Notes under the pieces: generated by a model | What the model was told of the DNA's origin: nothing | Databases searched by the model: none | What the model saw: only the letters and a program-made list of their open reading frames with translations | Source of the DNA: Bacteroidota bacterium | GTDB taxonomy: Bacteria > Bacteroidota > Bacteroidia > Bacteroidales > Prolixibacteraceae | Assembly (NCBI GenBank): GCA_024278975.1 | Contig: JAJRSD010000091.1 | Coordinates: forward strand, 1 to 57,935 | Direction of reading: 5' to 3' | Length of the DNA: 57,935 nucleotides | Shown: one piece after another, positions 34,347 to 44,210 of the stretch | How positions within the stretch are numbered: position 1 is the first letter of the stretch | How the letters are laid out: each line of letters starts with the position of its first letter | Position numbers and translations under genes: made by a program

Positions 34347-35630
34347 TTAATTCATTGCCAAATCTTCATTGTCATCATCGAAAAAACTAAGTGCCCCCTG
34401 CACAACCTTGCCAACGAGAGGCATAAAACCCAAATTATCTCGTCGCTTTCCAGTGCTGCGGGTCTCTTTTATGGGGATTGCTGACTTGTTTACTTCCAGA
34501 TTCAGTAAACCAAGTGCAGTATAATTTGCCATATCGTTTAACTCATTTTTGTCGCACTTTGGATTGAAAGCCAGATTTGCAATACGGGCATCCATTCCGG
34601 TACGGAATTTAACAAGCTGAATAAAATTGCTGAGATTCGAGGTTCCTCCTGTCAGAACAATTCCTGCTCCCAACTGGTCAGCAACACCCGACTTTTCAAT
34701 CTCCGAATTTACACTGTCCATAATCTCTTCCATCCGCGCCTGAATAATAAATGCAAGACTTCTGAACGAAATCTCCTTAGCTTCAAGATTACTATGAACA
34801 GGAATTGTAACCATTTTCTGGTCGTCGGCAAAATCGCCAAGTGCCTGCCCATATTTAACTTTTAACTGTTCTGCCCATTTCAACAAAATTGAGCATCCCT
34901 GTTTAATATCTTTCGTAACTACACTCCCGCCAAATGGAATAACAGCAGTGTGTATCAACATATTATCATGAAATATTGCAAGATTTGTTGTACCTGCACC
35001 AACATCCAAAACAATTGCACCCATCTCCTTTTCATCTTCAGAAATTACTGCTTCGGAAACAGCAAGCGACGAAAGAGTAATTTCGCCCAGTTGAACCCCA
35101 ACTTTATCGAAAACAAGTTGAAGGTTAGTTACATAAATTTTGGGAATAACAACAAGTTTATAGTTGGCTACAATCTGGTTTCCGGTTGCACCTGCCGGGT
35201 TTAAAACCGTAGTCTCACTGTCGATAACAAACGAAGTTGGAATAACCTGAATAATTTTGTAATCCTGCTCGAACTCTACTTTTTTCGCCTCGTTATAAAG
35301 TTGGTCAACATCAAATTCGCTCACTAACCCTTTATCCGAAATGTTTTTCGAGTTATGAAAATCAATGGTTTTCATGTACTGCCCCGAAAAAGCAATATTC
35401 ACCTGTACAATCTCCTCTTCCAATTGAGATTCCAACTTTGTCAACGCTTGTTTAATACATTTTGCCGCTTCATCGATATTAAAAATCACACCACGTTTAA
35501 TTCCTTTTGATATGATTCTTGAAACCCCCAAAACCTCAACTTTTCCATGCTCATTTTTTAAGCCGGCGATGGCAATTATTTTTGATGTGCCAATGTCGAT
35601 AACAACCGAAAGATTACTTTTTGCAGCCAT
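34347..35630 (-). CDS. ftsA: Cell division protein FtsA
   Basis: The 427-residue actin-like ATPase anchors FtsZ to the membrane. Visible are the phosphate-1 motif VVIDIGTSKIIAIAG, the SHS2/1C insertion in the first third, phosphate-2 LDVGAGTTNLAIF (about residue 205), the adenosine motif IVLTGGTSNLSNF, and a C-terminal amphipathic helix (VGKVVQGALSFFDDD) for membrane binding. It lies four bases after ftsQ and 10 before ftsZ, the usual order. Confidence 0.96.
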   Translation of the reverse strand: MAAKSNLSVVIDIGTSKIIAIAGLKNEHGKVEVLGVSRIISKGIKRGVIFNIDEAAKCIKQALTKLESQLEEEIVQVNIAFSGQYMKTIDFHNSKNISDKGLVSEFDVDQLYNEAKKVEFEQDYKIIQVIPTSFVIDSETTVLNPAGATGNQIVANYKLVVIPKIYVTNLQLVFDKVGVQLGEITLSSLAVSEAVISEDEKEMGAIVLDVGAGTTNLAIFHDNMLIHTAVIPFGGSVVTKDIKQGCSILLKWAEQLKVKYGQALGDFADDQKMVTIPVHSNLEAKEISFRSLAFIIQARMEEIMDSVNSEIEKSGVADQLGAGIVLTGGTSNLSNFIQLVKFRTGMDARIANLAFNPKCDKNELNDMANYTALGLLNLEVNKSAIPIKETRSTGKRRDNLGFMPLVGKVVQGALSFFDDDNEDLAMN

Positions 35631-35633
35631 AAT

Positions 35634-36383
35634 TTATCTCTTTTTTGCAACTACCTGATTATTATATTTAAGACTTACAGTTTTATATTTATTCCAATTA
35701 TCATTTGCAAGAATCTGCTCATAAAACGCTTTCATTTTTTGCAATTTTTTCTGATAATCATCTAAATTTCCAAACTCAATAATATGCTCTCCAAACAGAG
35801 GAGTTAAAAGTATCTCCCCGTTTTGTTTAATATGAACCTGCTCTATTTGTGCTTGCCAAAATTTGTTGTTCTCGATAAACAGAACGAATGGCAACAGTTT
35901 TTCGGTGGCATATTTATCTTTAAAAAACCCGGTTGTTACCAAAACATTTGCCGTGTAGTTTGTCGAAATTGGTATCTTTTTACCATATTTATCGAGATAA
36001 TAGCTGCCGGAATTTGACATTATACGAACAACCGGTTCGCGATGTTTTACATTAACAACCAATATACCTTTGTACGAACTACTGTCAGCTTTCATTACTT
36101 TATAAACCTCGGCATTAAAAATTGCAGGATGTTTTTTAACTGCTATTTCAATGGCCTCAGAATTTATTTGAGCCAGCTTTTTATTCAGTATATTACTATC
36201 CGCAGCTTTTACCAGCCGGATTAATTCGTCTTTGTCAACTTTAATTAACTCATCGGTTTCAAAATCGATTTCAATATTGCGGCAAACCACATCTTTACTT
36301 TCGTGATACGTAAAAGCAAGTGTCCCGATAATAAAAATTACCAGCAATAAACTCCCCGCTATTTTCAACAATCTCCGAAACAT
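35634..36383 (-). CDS. ftsQ: Cell division protein FtsQ/DivIB
   Basis: The 249-residue bitopic protein has one membrane segment (residues 7-25; LKIAGSLLLVIFIIGTLAF), a short POTRA-like region (residues about 38-110) and a periplasmic beta domain. Sequence conservation is low, as usual for Bacteroidota FtsQ; position between murC and ftsA supports the call. It would bridge the Z-ring with FtsL/FtsB and the septal synthase. Its start overlaps the murC stop. Confidence 0.88.
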   Translation of the reverse strand: MFRRLLKIAGSLLLVIFIIGTLAFTYHESKDVVCRNIEIDFETDELIKVDKDELIRLVKAADSNILNKKLAQINSEAIEIAVKKHPAIFNAEVYKVMKADSSSYKGILVVNVKHREPVVRIMSNSGSYYLDKYGKKIPISTNYTANVLVTTGFFKDKYATEKLLPFVLFIENNKFWQAQIEQVHIKQNGEILLTPLFGEHIIEFGNLDDYQKKLQKMKAFYEQILANDNWNKYKTVSLKYNNQVVAKKR

Positions 36384-37771
36384 TAATTTTTACTTTTTAA
36401 AATTTCCACAATATTTTCAACCATTCTATCAATATCGCCGGCACCCATTGTAAGTACTACGTCGCTTTCTCTGTTTTTCAGCATTTCCAAAGTTTCATCT
36501 TTACTTGCCATATATTTGTTATCTAAATTCATTTTGTTGAAAATAATTTCAGACGAAACTCCTTTCACCGGCTTTTCGCGAGCCGGATACAACGGAATAA
36601 CAATTGCAGTGTCAAGCAAGTCTAAACTGGCTGCAAACTCCACCGCAAAATCTTTTGTTCGCGAGTATAAATGAGGTTGGAAAATCCCGGTTATTTTCCG
36701 TTTTGGGAAGAGTGCTTTTACCGATGTAATCACCGCTTTCAGCTCTTCGGGATGATGTGCATAATCGTCGATATAAATATGCTTTTTATTTTTTAGCTGA
36801 ATATCAAATCTTCGTGCAACTCCTTTATAATCTTCCAGACCTTCTTTAATTTTATTGAACGAAATTCCGGCAAAAAAAGCCAGTGCCGAAGCTCCAACAG
36901 CATTTTCAACATTAACCAAACCCGGGTAATTTACTTTGCAATTTGCAACTGTTCCGCCAGGTGTTTTTAAGTCGAATTCATAAAATCCACCATTGCTGTT
37001 TAGATGCAAATTAATAGCAGCAAAATCAGCATCCTCTTTTATTGAGTATGTAAATATTTCGGCAGAAGTTTGTGCGGCAGCATTCAATTGAACTCCCTTT
37101 TTTATTACCAGTTTTCCACCCGGTTTTATTTGCGATATGAATTTTCCGAATGCTTCAACAATATTTTTTTTGTCGCCGTAAATATCGAGATGATCGGCAT
37201 CAACACTTGTAATTAACGCCAGTTGAGGATGCAAATGTAAAAACGACCTGTCAAACTCGTCGGCCTCCACAACAATCCACGGCGACTTCTCTTTTGGCAG
37301 CAATAAATTACTGCCAAAATTTTTCGAAATACCTCCAACAAATGCTCCGCATCCACTTTGTGTTTTATTCAAAGTGTTGGCAACCATCGTACTTACAGTG
37401 GTTTTTCCGTGTGTTCCAGCAACTGCGATTCCACTTTTTTCGTTACTGATTAAACCCAGAACTTTTGCTCTTTTAAACAATCCAATCGCCTGAGTCCTAA
37501 ACCACTCCAACTCTTTATGATCGTCGGGAAGTGCAGGAGTATAAATTGCAATTGTATTTTCAGGATTCCAGCTTGTTGGAATATTTCTGACATCGTCTTC
37601 AAAATGCACATCAATTCCTTCGGCTTGCAAGTTATCGGTAAGTACAGTTTGCATGCGGTCGTAACCGGCAACATTTCGCCCAATAAATTTAAAATAGCGG
37701 GCGAGCGCACTCATTCCAATTCCTCCGATTCCGAGAAAATATACATTCTTTATTTTATGAAGGTTCTTCAT
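36383..37771 (-). CDS. murC: UDP-N-acetylmuramate-L-alanine ligase MurC
   Basis: The ATG at 37771 gives 462 residues; a GTG at 37777 overlaps the murG stop as GTGA and may be the coupled start instead. It adds L-Ala to UDP-MurNAc. The nucleotide-binding N-domain is FLGIGGIGMSALARYF, the ATP loop is AGTHGKTTVSTM (about residue 118), and the conserved block DDYAHHPEELKAV (about 335) binds substrate/ATP. Family length is normal. Confidence 0.97.
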   Translation of the reverse strand: MKNLHKIKNVYFLGIGGIGMSALARYFKFIGRNVAGYDRMQTVLTDNLQAEGIDVHFEDDVRNIPTSWNPENTIAIYTPALPDDHKELEWFRTQAIGLFKRAKVLGLISNEKSGIAVAGTHGKTTVSTMVANTLNKTQSGCGAFVGGISKNFGSNLLLPKEKSPWIVVEADEFDRSFLHLHPQLALITSVDADHLDIYGDKKNIVEAFGKFISQIKPGGKLVIKKGVQLNAAAQTSAEIFTYSIKEDADFAAINLHLNSNGGFYEFDLKTPGGTVANCKVNYPGLVNVENAVGASALAFFAGISFNKIKEGLEDYKGVARRFDIQLKNKKHIYIDDYAHHPEELKAVITSVKALFPKRKITGIFQPHLYSRTKDFAVEFAASLDLLDTAIVIPLYPAREKPVKGVSSEIIFNKMNLDNKYMASKDETLEMLKNRESDVVLTMGAGDIDRMVENIVEILKSKN

Positions 37772-37773
37772 TC

Positions 37774-38874
37774 TCACAATAATTTTTCAACCTCGTCAAC
37801 AATTTTTTTTGTTGCCTCAGGTTTAGCCAGAGTTTTTATTTTTTCTGACAATTTATTACACTTATCAAAATCATTAACAACTTTAAAAGCCGTTGGGAAA
37901 AGTTTATCATCAATCTCGTTATCGCGAACCAGCATTGCCGCATCTTTATCAACCAAAGCCATCGCATTTTTAGTCTGATGGTCTTCCGACACATTTGGCG
38001 ACGGAATTAAAATAACAGGTTTTCCCACCAGACACAACTCCGAAATTGTTCCGGCACCCGCCCTTGAAATTACCACATTAGCAACAGAATATGCCAAATC
38101 CATACGCGAAATAAACTTGTGTATTTGCAGGTTTTCAGGCTTTCTGTTTTTTAATTCATTTTGAATATTATCGAAATAAAATGCCCCGGTTTGCCAGATA
38201 ACTTTGACACCCGATTTGGCAATTGTATCTATATTTTTTAATACTGAATTATTGATTGAACGCGCTCCAAGACTTCCACCAATTATCAGAATAACTTTAT
38301 CGTTTTCATTCAAATTAAAATATTGAAGTGCCTCATTATTTTTTTGAATATTTTCGATTAGGTTTTCGCGAACCGGATTTCCTGTAAAAACAATTTTCTC
38401 TTTTGGGAAATAGCGTTCCATTTTATCGTAAGCCACACAAATTGTTTTCACCTTTTTACTCAATAATTTATTGGTAATTCCGGCGTACGAATTTTGTTCC
38501 TGAATTAAAGTTGGCACTCCTTTTTTCGCGGCTGCACGTAAAAGCGGACCGCTTGCAAAACCACCAACACCAATTGCAATTTGTGGTTTAAACTCCTCAA
38601 CAATATTACGAGCCATCGACGAACTTTTTAGTAAACTACCAAAAAACTTAAATATTTTCAAGCTCGGTTTCCGTGGAAATCCCATTACCGGCAAGCCAAT
38701 AATTTTATATCCGGCAGCCGGAATTTTCTCCATTTCCATACGTCCCAAAGCACCCACAAATAAAATCTCGCACTCTGGATTTCGTTTGCGAATTTCGTTT
38801 GCAATAGAGAGTGCCGGGAAAATATGCCCCCCGGTTCCTCCTCCACTTAATATAACTCTGTTCAACTTCACCAA
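37774..38874 (-). CDS. murG: UDP-GlcNAc:undecaprenyl-PP-MurNAc-pentapeptide transferase MurG
   Basis: The 366-residue glycosyltransferase makes lipid II from lipid I at the inner face of the membrane. SGGGTGGHIFPALSIA (residues 9-24) is the first glycine-rich loop, IIGGSLGARSIN (about 195) the second, and SRAGAGTISELCLVGKPVILIP (about 265-285) the UDP-GlcNAc site. No ATG is available at the N-terminus; TTG 38874 or the next-codon GTG is the likely start. A GC-rich repeat lies just upstream. Confidence 0.97.
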   Translation of the reverse strand: MVKLNRVILSGGGTGGHIFPALSIANEIRKRNPECEILFVGALGRMEMEKIPAAGYKIIGLPVMGFPRKPSLKIFKFFGSLLKSSSMARNIVEEFKPQIAIGVGGFASGPLLRAAAKKGVPTLIQEQNSYAGITNKLLSKKVKTICVAYDKMERYFPKEKIVFTGNPVRENLIENIQKNNEALQYFNLNENDKVILIIGGSLGARSINNSVLKNIDTIAKSGVKVIWQTGAFYFDNIQNELKNRKPENLQIHKFISRMDLAYSVANVVISRAGAGTISELCLVGKPVILIPSPNVSEDHQTKNAMALVDKDAAMLVRDNEIDDKLFPTAFKVVNDFDKCNKLSEKIKTLAKPEATKKIVDEVEKLL

Positions 38875-38913
38875 ATATATTTTCTAATAAATATTTATAC
38901 TCTATTTTTTCTT

Positions 38914-38944
38914 ACTCCCCTCCTTTGGAGGGGTCGGGGGAGGC
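38914..38944. repeat. GC-rich hairpin repeat between murG and ftsW
   Basis: CCCCTCC-TTT-GGAGGGG (38917-38933) followed by TCGGGGGAGG stands out in the AT-rich context. Very similar hairpins occur between genes in many Bacteroidota genomes, to my knowledge. It fills most of the 72-bp gap, the only sizable break inside the cluster. Confidence 0.65.
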
Positions 38945-38946
38945 TC

Positions 38947-40152
38947 CTATTTCTCCATTTCATAATCTTCATCAGGCGCAACAATCTGAACGGGTTGCTT
39001 TTCAATCTGGCGGTCTTTTTGCGTTTGATAGCTCACACTTAATATACATCCGAAAGCGATGGAAGTAAAAAGCAGCGACGTTCCGCCAAGACTCACCCAC
39101 GGCAATGGTTGCCCGGTAACCGGCAGCGTTCCGCTGGAAACGCCAATATTTATCATTGCCTGAAATACCAAAACCAATGTTAGCCCGGTTACCATAAATG
39201 CCGGGAACGTTCGCGTGGAGCGTTTCACTATTATCACTCCCCTAAAAAAGAAAATCAAATAGAGGAAAATTACTCCTGCGCCAAAAATCAAACCATACTC
39301 TTCAATAATTATCGCGAAAATAAAATCGTTGTACGCGGCTGCCATGTAATTACTTACATCGGAATGCCCCGGCCCTTTCCCGAAAGTGCCACCCGAATAA
39401 ATTGCAAGTTTTGCATAATCGGCCTGCGTAATTCCTTTTTGTTCGTTGGGGTCGCCGTTTATATAACGGTCAATCCGCCCTTTTATAGTATGAACGCGAG
39501 CCGGTGCATTTGGAATTTTATCGGCACCAAAATAGATAAGTGCAATTAGTGCCACGCCTGTTCCAACTACCAGTAATAAATATTTTAGGGGAATTCTGCC
39601 AATAAACATCATTGTCATTATTGTTGCAAAAAGCAGTGCCGATGTTGAAAAGTCGGATACGAATATTAACCCGCAAACAACTATCGTAAATCCCATAATT
39701 TTTTTGAATGCTACATATAAATCATTTTTTGTTTTTTGCTTTTTACCCAATATTTTTGCTGCATAAAGAATGAGTGAAATCTTTGCCAGTTCGGCTGGCT
39801 GAAAAGAGATAAACCCCAAATTCAGCGTTCTGCCACTTCCTCCGAGCATTCCTCCAAATTTCATAACTACAGTCAAACCAAGCAAACCAACACTAATATA
39901 TAGTAGATAATTTGCAGCAATAGAATAAATTTTTACCGGAAAAACATTCACCATCAATAAAATAATACCAAACCCTAAACCAAGAAAAACAATCTGGCGA
40001 ATTAAATAATGCAGAGTATTTCCGGATGCCGCGCGATACGCCAAAGCTCCGGTTGAACTATAAACAATTAGCAACGAAAGTATCGATAACAACATCAAAA
40101 CTATCCAGATTACGCGGTCGCCTTTAATATATTTCCCAATGGTAAAGTCCAT
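38947..40152 (-). CDS. ftsW: Septal peptidoglycan polymerase FtsW
   Basis: The 401-residue SEDS protein has about ten membrane segments. FISFQPAELAKISLILYAA (about residues 115-133) is the family's first signature, and the C-terminal loops contain YNDFIFAIIIEEYGLIFG and GTLPVTGQPLPWVSLGGTS, both typical of FtsW. It polymerises lipid II together with the transpeptidase at 44211. The start overlaps the murD stop. Confidence 0.96.
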   Translation of the reverse strand: MDFTIGKYIKGDRVIWIVLMLLSILSLLIVYSSTGALAYRAASGNTLHYLIRQIVFLGLGFGIILLMVNVFPVKIYSIAANYLLYISVGLLGLTVVMKFGGMLGGSGRTLNLGFISFQPAELAKISLILYAAKILGKKQKTKNDLYVAFKKIMGFTIVVCGLIFVSDFSTSALLFATIMTMMFIGRIPLKYLLLVVGTGVALIALIYFGADKIPNAPARVHTIKGRIDRYINGDPNEQKGITQADYAKLAIYSGGTFGKGPGHSDVSNYMAAAYNDFIFAIIIEEYGLIFGAGVIFLYLIFFFRGVIIVKRSTRTFPAFMVTGLTLVLVFQAMINIGVSSGTLPVTGQPLPWVSLGGTSLLFTSIAFGCILSVSYQTQKDRQIEKQPVQIVAPDEDYEMEK

Positions 40153-41489
40153 TACAAATTCCTCACTTCTTTTTTAAATTGAATACCACGGTCTTCGTAA
40201 TTATCGAACAAATCGAAACTTGCACAAGCCGGCGAGAGCAAAACAGTGTCGCCATTTTTTGCCAAATAGTAGGCAGCTTTTACCGCCTCCTCCATATTCG
40301 AAGCATCAACAATATTTTTTACATTCCCCTCGAAAGAGTCGTGTATTTTCTGATTGTTTTCCCCCAAACAAACAATGGCTTTAACTTTTCTTCTGGCAAG
40401 CGTTTGCAACATTTCGTAATCGTTACCCTTGTCAACTCCCCCTACAATCCAAACAATTGGCTTGTACACACTTTCCAAAGCATACCAGGTTGAGTTTACA
40501 TTGGTTGCTTTCGAATCGTTTATAAACTCGATTCCATGCACTTTCATAAAATGCTCTAACCTGTGTTCAACACCTGTAAAATCCGATAAACTCTCACGCA
40601 GTTGGTCGTCGCGAATTTCAAGAACCATACCGGCAATTCCTGCTGCCATCGAATTGTACGTGTTGTGTTTTCCGTGTAACGATAAGTCAAGAATAGACAT
40701 ACTAAATTGGTTTTTATTGATATTAATAATTATTTGATTCTCATTTACTCCTGCCCCGGTTTCAGCCGGTTCGTTCAAGCTGAATGGAATTAAAGCAGGC
40801 ACTATGTTTTTATTTTTTATTTCGTTTTGAATAATTTCATCGTCGGCACAGAAAATGAAAAAATCCGTTTTTGTTTGATTTTGAATGATTCGGAATTTTG
40901 AGTCGATATAGTTTTTCATATCGTAATTGTAGCGGTCTAAATGGTCGGGGGTGATATTCATTAAAACAGAAATATCTGCTCTGAAATCGTACATCCCATC
41001 CAACTGAAAACTACTCAGCTCAATTACATAAACATCGAAATTTTTCTCTGCAACCTGCCATGCAAAACTTTTACCCACATTTCCGGCAAGACCAACATTC
41101 AACTCGGCATTTTTGAGAATATGATGAAGCAACATTGCTGTTGTTGTTTTTCCATTGCTTCCGGTTATGCAAATAGTTTTTGCTGAAGTGTATTTTCCCG
41201 CAAATTCAATCTCCGATATAACAGGAATTCCCCTCTTTTTTAATTGAATAATTAGTGGCGCAGTGTCAGGAATTCCCGGACTTTTCACCACCAAATCAAC
41301 ATTCAATATTTGTGCTTCGGAATGTTTCCCCTCTTCAAAATCAATTTTATTATTTGAAAGAACGTTTTTGTATCTTTCGTTTATCTCTCCTAAATCCGAC
41401 AGAAAAACTTTGTACCCTTTTTTTTGTGCGAGAATAGCCGCTCCTACTCCGCTTTCTCCTCCTCCTAATATGGCGACACTCTTACTCAA
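40152..41489 (-). CDS. murD: UDP-MurNAc-L-alanine:D-glutamate ligase MurD
   Basis: The 445-residue Mur ligase starts with TTG (MSKSVAILGGGESGVGAAIL). The ATP loop is ITGSNGKTTTAMLLHH (about residue 109), followed by NITPDHLDRY (about 188) and the C-terminal NDSKATNVNST (about 312), all standard. It adds D-Glu to UDP-MurNAc-L-Ala. Gap to mraY is one base. Confidence 0.97.
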   Translation of the reverse strand: MSKSVAILGGGESGVGAAILAQKKGYKVFLSDLGEINERYKNVLSNNKIDFEEGKHSEAQILNVDLVVKSPGIPDTAPLIIQLKKRGIPVISEIEFAGKYTSAKTICITGSNGKTTTAMLLHHILKNAELNVGLAGNVGKSFAWQVAEKNFDVYVIELSSFQLDGMYDFRADISVLMNITPDHLDRYNYDMKNYIDSKFRIIQNQTKTDFFIFCADDEIIQNEIKNKNIVPALIPFSLNEPAETGAGVNENQIIININKNQFSMSILDLSLHGKHNTYNSMAAGIAGMVLEIRDDQLRESLSDFTGVEHRLEHFMKVHGIEFINDSKATNVNSTWYALESVYKPIVWIVGGVDKGNDYEMLQTLARRKVKAIVCLGENNQKIHDSFEGNVKNIVDASNMEEAVKAAYYLAKNGDTVLLSPACASFDLFDNYEDRGIQFKKEVRNL

Positions 41490-41490
41490 C

Positions 41491-42741
41491 CTATCGTATT
41501 TTTAATGTTGCAATTGTCATCACTGCCAGAATAATTCCGACAATCCAAAACCGTGTTACAATCTTTGGCTCGGGTATTCCTTTTTTCTGATAATGATGAT
41601 GAATGGGACTCATTAAAAACACTCTCCGCCCCGCACCATATTTCCGTTTGGTGTATTTAAACCACGTAACCTGAATTACAACCGAGAGGTTTTCTATAAG
41701 GAATATTCCGGCTAAAAGCGGAATTAAAATTTCTTTTCTGATGATTATTGAAAAAACGGCAAGAATTCCGCCCAGTGCCAAACTTCCGGTGTCGCCCATA
41801 AAAACCTGTGCCGGGTACGAATTGTACCACAAAAATCCGACAGTTGCACCAATAAATGCAGAGATAAAAATGGTGAGTTCGCCAATGTTTGGAATGTACA
41901 TTATATTGAGGTAATCGGAATAAATTACGTTACCGCTTACGTAAGCCAACACTGCCAGAGTCATCCCGCTAATTGCAGAAGTTCCGGTTGCAAGCCCGTC
42001 TAAACCATCGGTTAAATTTGCCGCGTTGGAAACTGCCGTAATTATGAGAATAATTGCCAGAGCATAAACCACCCATTTCAACCACCAAACACCACCACCA
42101 AAAATCGATACAATCCATTTATAATTGAACTCGTTCTTCTTAATAAACGGAATTGTAGTAACCGTTGATTTTATATCCTCTTTAACAAATTTAATAGTCT
42201 GCTCTCCGGTTTCCGGATCAATAACAATCTCCCGCAAATCGTTTCCATTTGCATCTTTTACATTTTGACGAACCAAAACATCGTCGTTAATAAATAGTGT
42301 TGCCACAACAATTAACCCCAAGCCAACCTGACCTAAAATTTTAAATTTTCCGGCAAGTCCTTTTTTATTTTTTTTGAAAACTTTTATGTAGTCGTCGGCA
42401 AACCCTACTAACCCAAGAAATACCGTGGTAAAAAGCATCAATAAAATATATACATTATTCAGTTTTGCAAACAGTAGCGTTGGAATAACAATAGCCGAAA
42501 GAATAATTATTCCACCCATTGTTGGTGTACCTTTCTTTTGCATTTGTCCTTCCAAACCCAAATCGCGAACATCTTCGCCAATTTGTTTACGCTGTAAAAT
42601 ACGAATTAGCTTCTGACCAAAAACAGTTGTAATTAAAAGTGATACAATAATTGCTGCACCCGAGCGGAAAGAAATATATTGAAACATTCCAACTCCGGGA
42701 AGGTTAAAATCTGATAATAATTCGTATAGATAATAGAACAT
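41491..42741 (-). CDS. mraY: Phospho-MurNAc-pentapeptide translocase MraY
   Basis: The 416-residue integral membrane enzyme makes lipid I. The family motifs are [11 protein letters not shown] (about residue 72), FADDYIKV (about 115), [15 protein letters not shown] (about 240) and the histidine loop [11 protein letters not shown] near the C-terminus. It is about 50 residues longer than E. coli MraY because of an extra hydrophilic segment after residue 150 ([17 protein letters not shown]...), a normal Bacteroidota feature. Confidence 0.97.
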   Translation of the reverse strand: MFYYLYELLSDFNLPGVGMFQYISFRSGAAIIVSLLITTVFGQKLIRILQRKQIGEDVRDLGLEGQMQKKGTPTMGGIIILSAIVIPTLLFAKLNNVYILLMLFTTVFLGLVGFADDYIKVFKKNKKGLAGKFKILGQVGLGLIVVATLFINDDVLVRQNVKDANGNDLREIVIDPETGEQTIKFVKEDIKSTVTTIPFIKKNEFNYKWIVSIFGGGVWWLKWVVYALAIILIITAVSNAANLTDGLDGLATGTSAISGMTLAVLAYVSGNVIYSDYLNIMYIPNIGELTIFISAFIGATVGFLWYNSYPAQVFMGDTGSLALGGILAVFSIIIRKEILIPLLAGIFLIENLSVVIQVTWFKYTKRKYGAGRRVFLMSPIHHHYQKKGIPEPKIVTRFWIVGIILAVMTIATLKIR

Positions 42742-42751
42742 ATTTTATTAC

Positions 42752-44209
42752 TTAATCTTCAATTCCAAAAAATTCTTTAATCACCTCTTTATCATCAAAA
42801 TGGTGTTTCGTTCCCATTATATCCTGATAATTTTCGTGTCCTTTTCCTGCAACCAAAATAATGTCGCCGGGTTGTGCAATTAACGTTGCAGTTTTAATTG
42901 CCTCCAATCTGTTTTCGATAGAAACCACTCTGTTTTTATACTGAGCTGCAACGCCTGCTTCCATATCTTTTATTATTTGTGCAGGGTTTTCGGTGCGTGG
43001 ATTATCCGAGGTGAGAATAACTTTATCGCTTGCCAAAACTGCCTCTTTCGCCATTTCGGGGCGCTTTGTTTTATCGCGGTCGCCACCTGCCCCAACAACA
43101 GTAATTACCTGCTCGTTTTTTGTTCTGATTTCGGTAATTGCACCCAGCACATTTTTCAGCGCATCGGGCGTGTGTGCATAATCCACAATTGCATATCTGC
43201 CATCAACACTCCGCAATATTTCGAACCTGCCTTTTACCGGTTGCAGGTTACTTATTATTGTTAAAACCTCATCTTTATCTTGTCCCAACTCGATTGCAGT
43301 TGTATAAACCGCGAGCAAATTCGACGCGTTAAATTTCCCAACAAACCGTGTCCAGATTTCCCTGCCATCGAGATTTAACAACATCCCATCGAAATGATTC
43401 TCCAAAACTTTACATCTAAAATCGGCCATGTTTTGGTTAGAGAATGTTACTTTTTTGGCTTTTGAATTTTGTAACATTATCAACCCGTTTTTATCGTCGA
43501 TATTTGTAACAGCAAATGCACTTTTCGAGAGCCCGTCGAAAAAGTCTTTTTTTGCTTTTATATATTCGGCAAAAGTTTTATGATAATCTAAATGGTCGTG
43601 TGTAATATTTGTAAATACGCCGCCTGCAAATTCAATTCCGGCAATACGTTTCTGATGAACTGCGTGCGAGCTCACTTCCATAAAACAAAACTCGCAGCCC
43701 GCATCAACCATTTCAGCCAGTAATTGCTGAATTTTCACAGCATTTGGTGTGGTGTGCGAAGCGGTTTCTTCAGTTTCGTTTATGCGGTACGAAATTGTTG
43801 AAAGCAATCCGGTTTTGTAACCCAGCTTTAAAAACATATTGTACAAAAGTGTTGCAATACTTGTTTTTCCGTTGGTTCCGGTTATCCCGATTACCTTTAT
43901 TTTTTGCGAAGGGAAATCGTAAAATGCTGCTGCAAGTTCACCCAAAACAGCATTCGAATCGGTAACTTTTACATAAGTAATTTCAGTTGTAATTTCAACA
44001 GGAAACTCCTCGCAAAACACAACCGAAGTTCCACTGTTTATTGCTGCCTGTATAAATTTATGACCGTCGGAAATTACACCCCGCTGCGCTACAAATGCCG
44101 CGCCTGAAGTTGCTTTTCGCGAATCGAATTCAATCGACAAAATATCTTTGTCAATCGAACCTGCGATTTCTAAATAGCTAATATGTCCTAATATTTCGGA
44201 TAACTGCAT
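42752..44209 (-). CDS. murE: UDP-MurNAc-tripeptide ligase MurE
   Basis: The 485-residue ligase adds the third residue of the stem peptide. The ATP loop is ITGTNGKTSIATLLYN (about residue 109). SDNPRTENP (about residue 404) contains the DNPR motif of ligases that use meso-diaminopimelate, so this wall should be DAP-type. The hinge DYAHTPDALKNVL is also present. It lies one base after the transpeptidase gene. Confidence 0.97.
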   Translation of the reverse strand: MQLSEILGHISYLEIAGSIDKDILSIEFDSRKATSGAAFVAQRGVISDGHKFIQAAINSGTSVVFCEEFPVEITTEITYVKVTDSNAVLGELAAAFYDFPSQKIKVIGITGTNGKTSIATLLYNMFLKLGYKTGLLSTISYRINETEETASHTTPNAVKIQQLLAEMVDAGCEFCFMEVSSHAVHQKRIAGIEFAGGVFTNITHDHLDYHKTFAEYIKAKKDFFDGLSKSAFAVTNIDDKNGLIMLQNSKAKKVTFSNQNMADFRCKVLENHFDGMLLNLDGREIWTRFVGKFNASNLLAVYTTAIELGQDKDEVLTIISNLQPVKGRFEILRSVDGRYAIVDYAHTPDALKNVLGAITEIRTKNEQVITVVGAGGDRDKTKRPEMAKEAVLASDKVILTSDNPRTENPAQIIKDMEAGVAAQYKNRVVSIENRLEAIKTATLIAQPGDIILVAGKGHENYQDIMGTKHHFDDKEVIKEFFGIED

Positions 44210-44210
44210 T

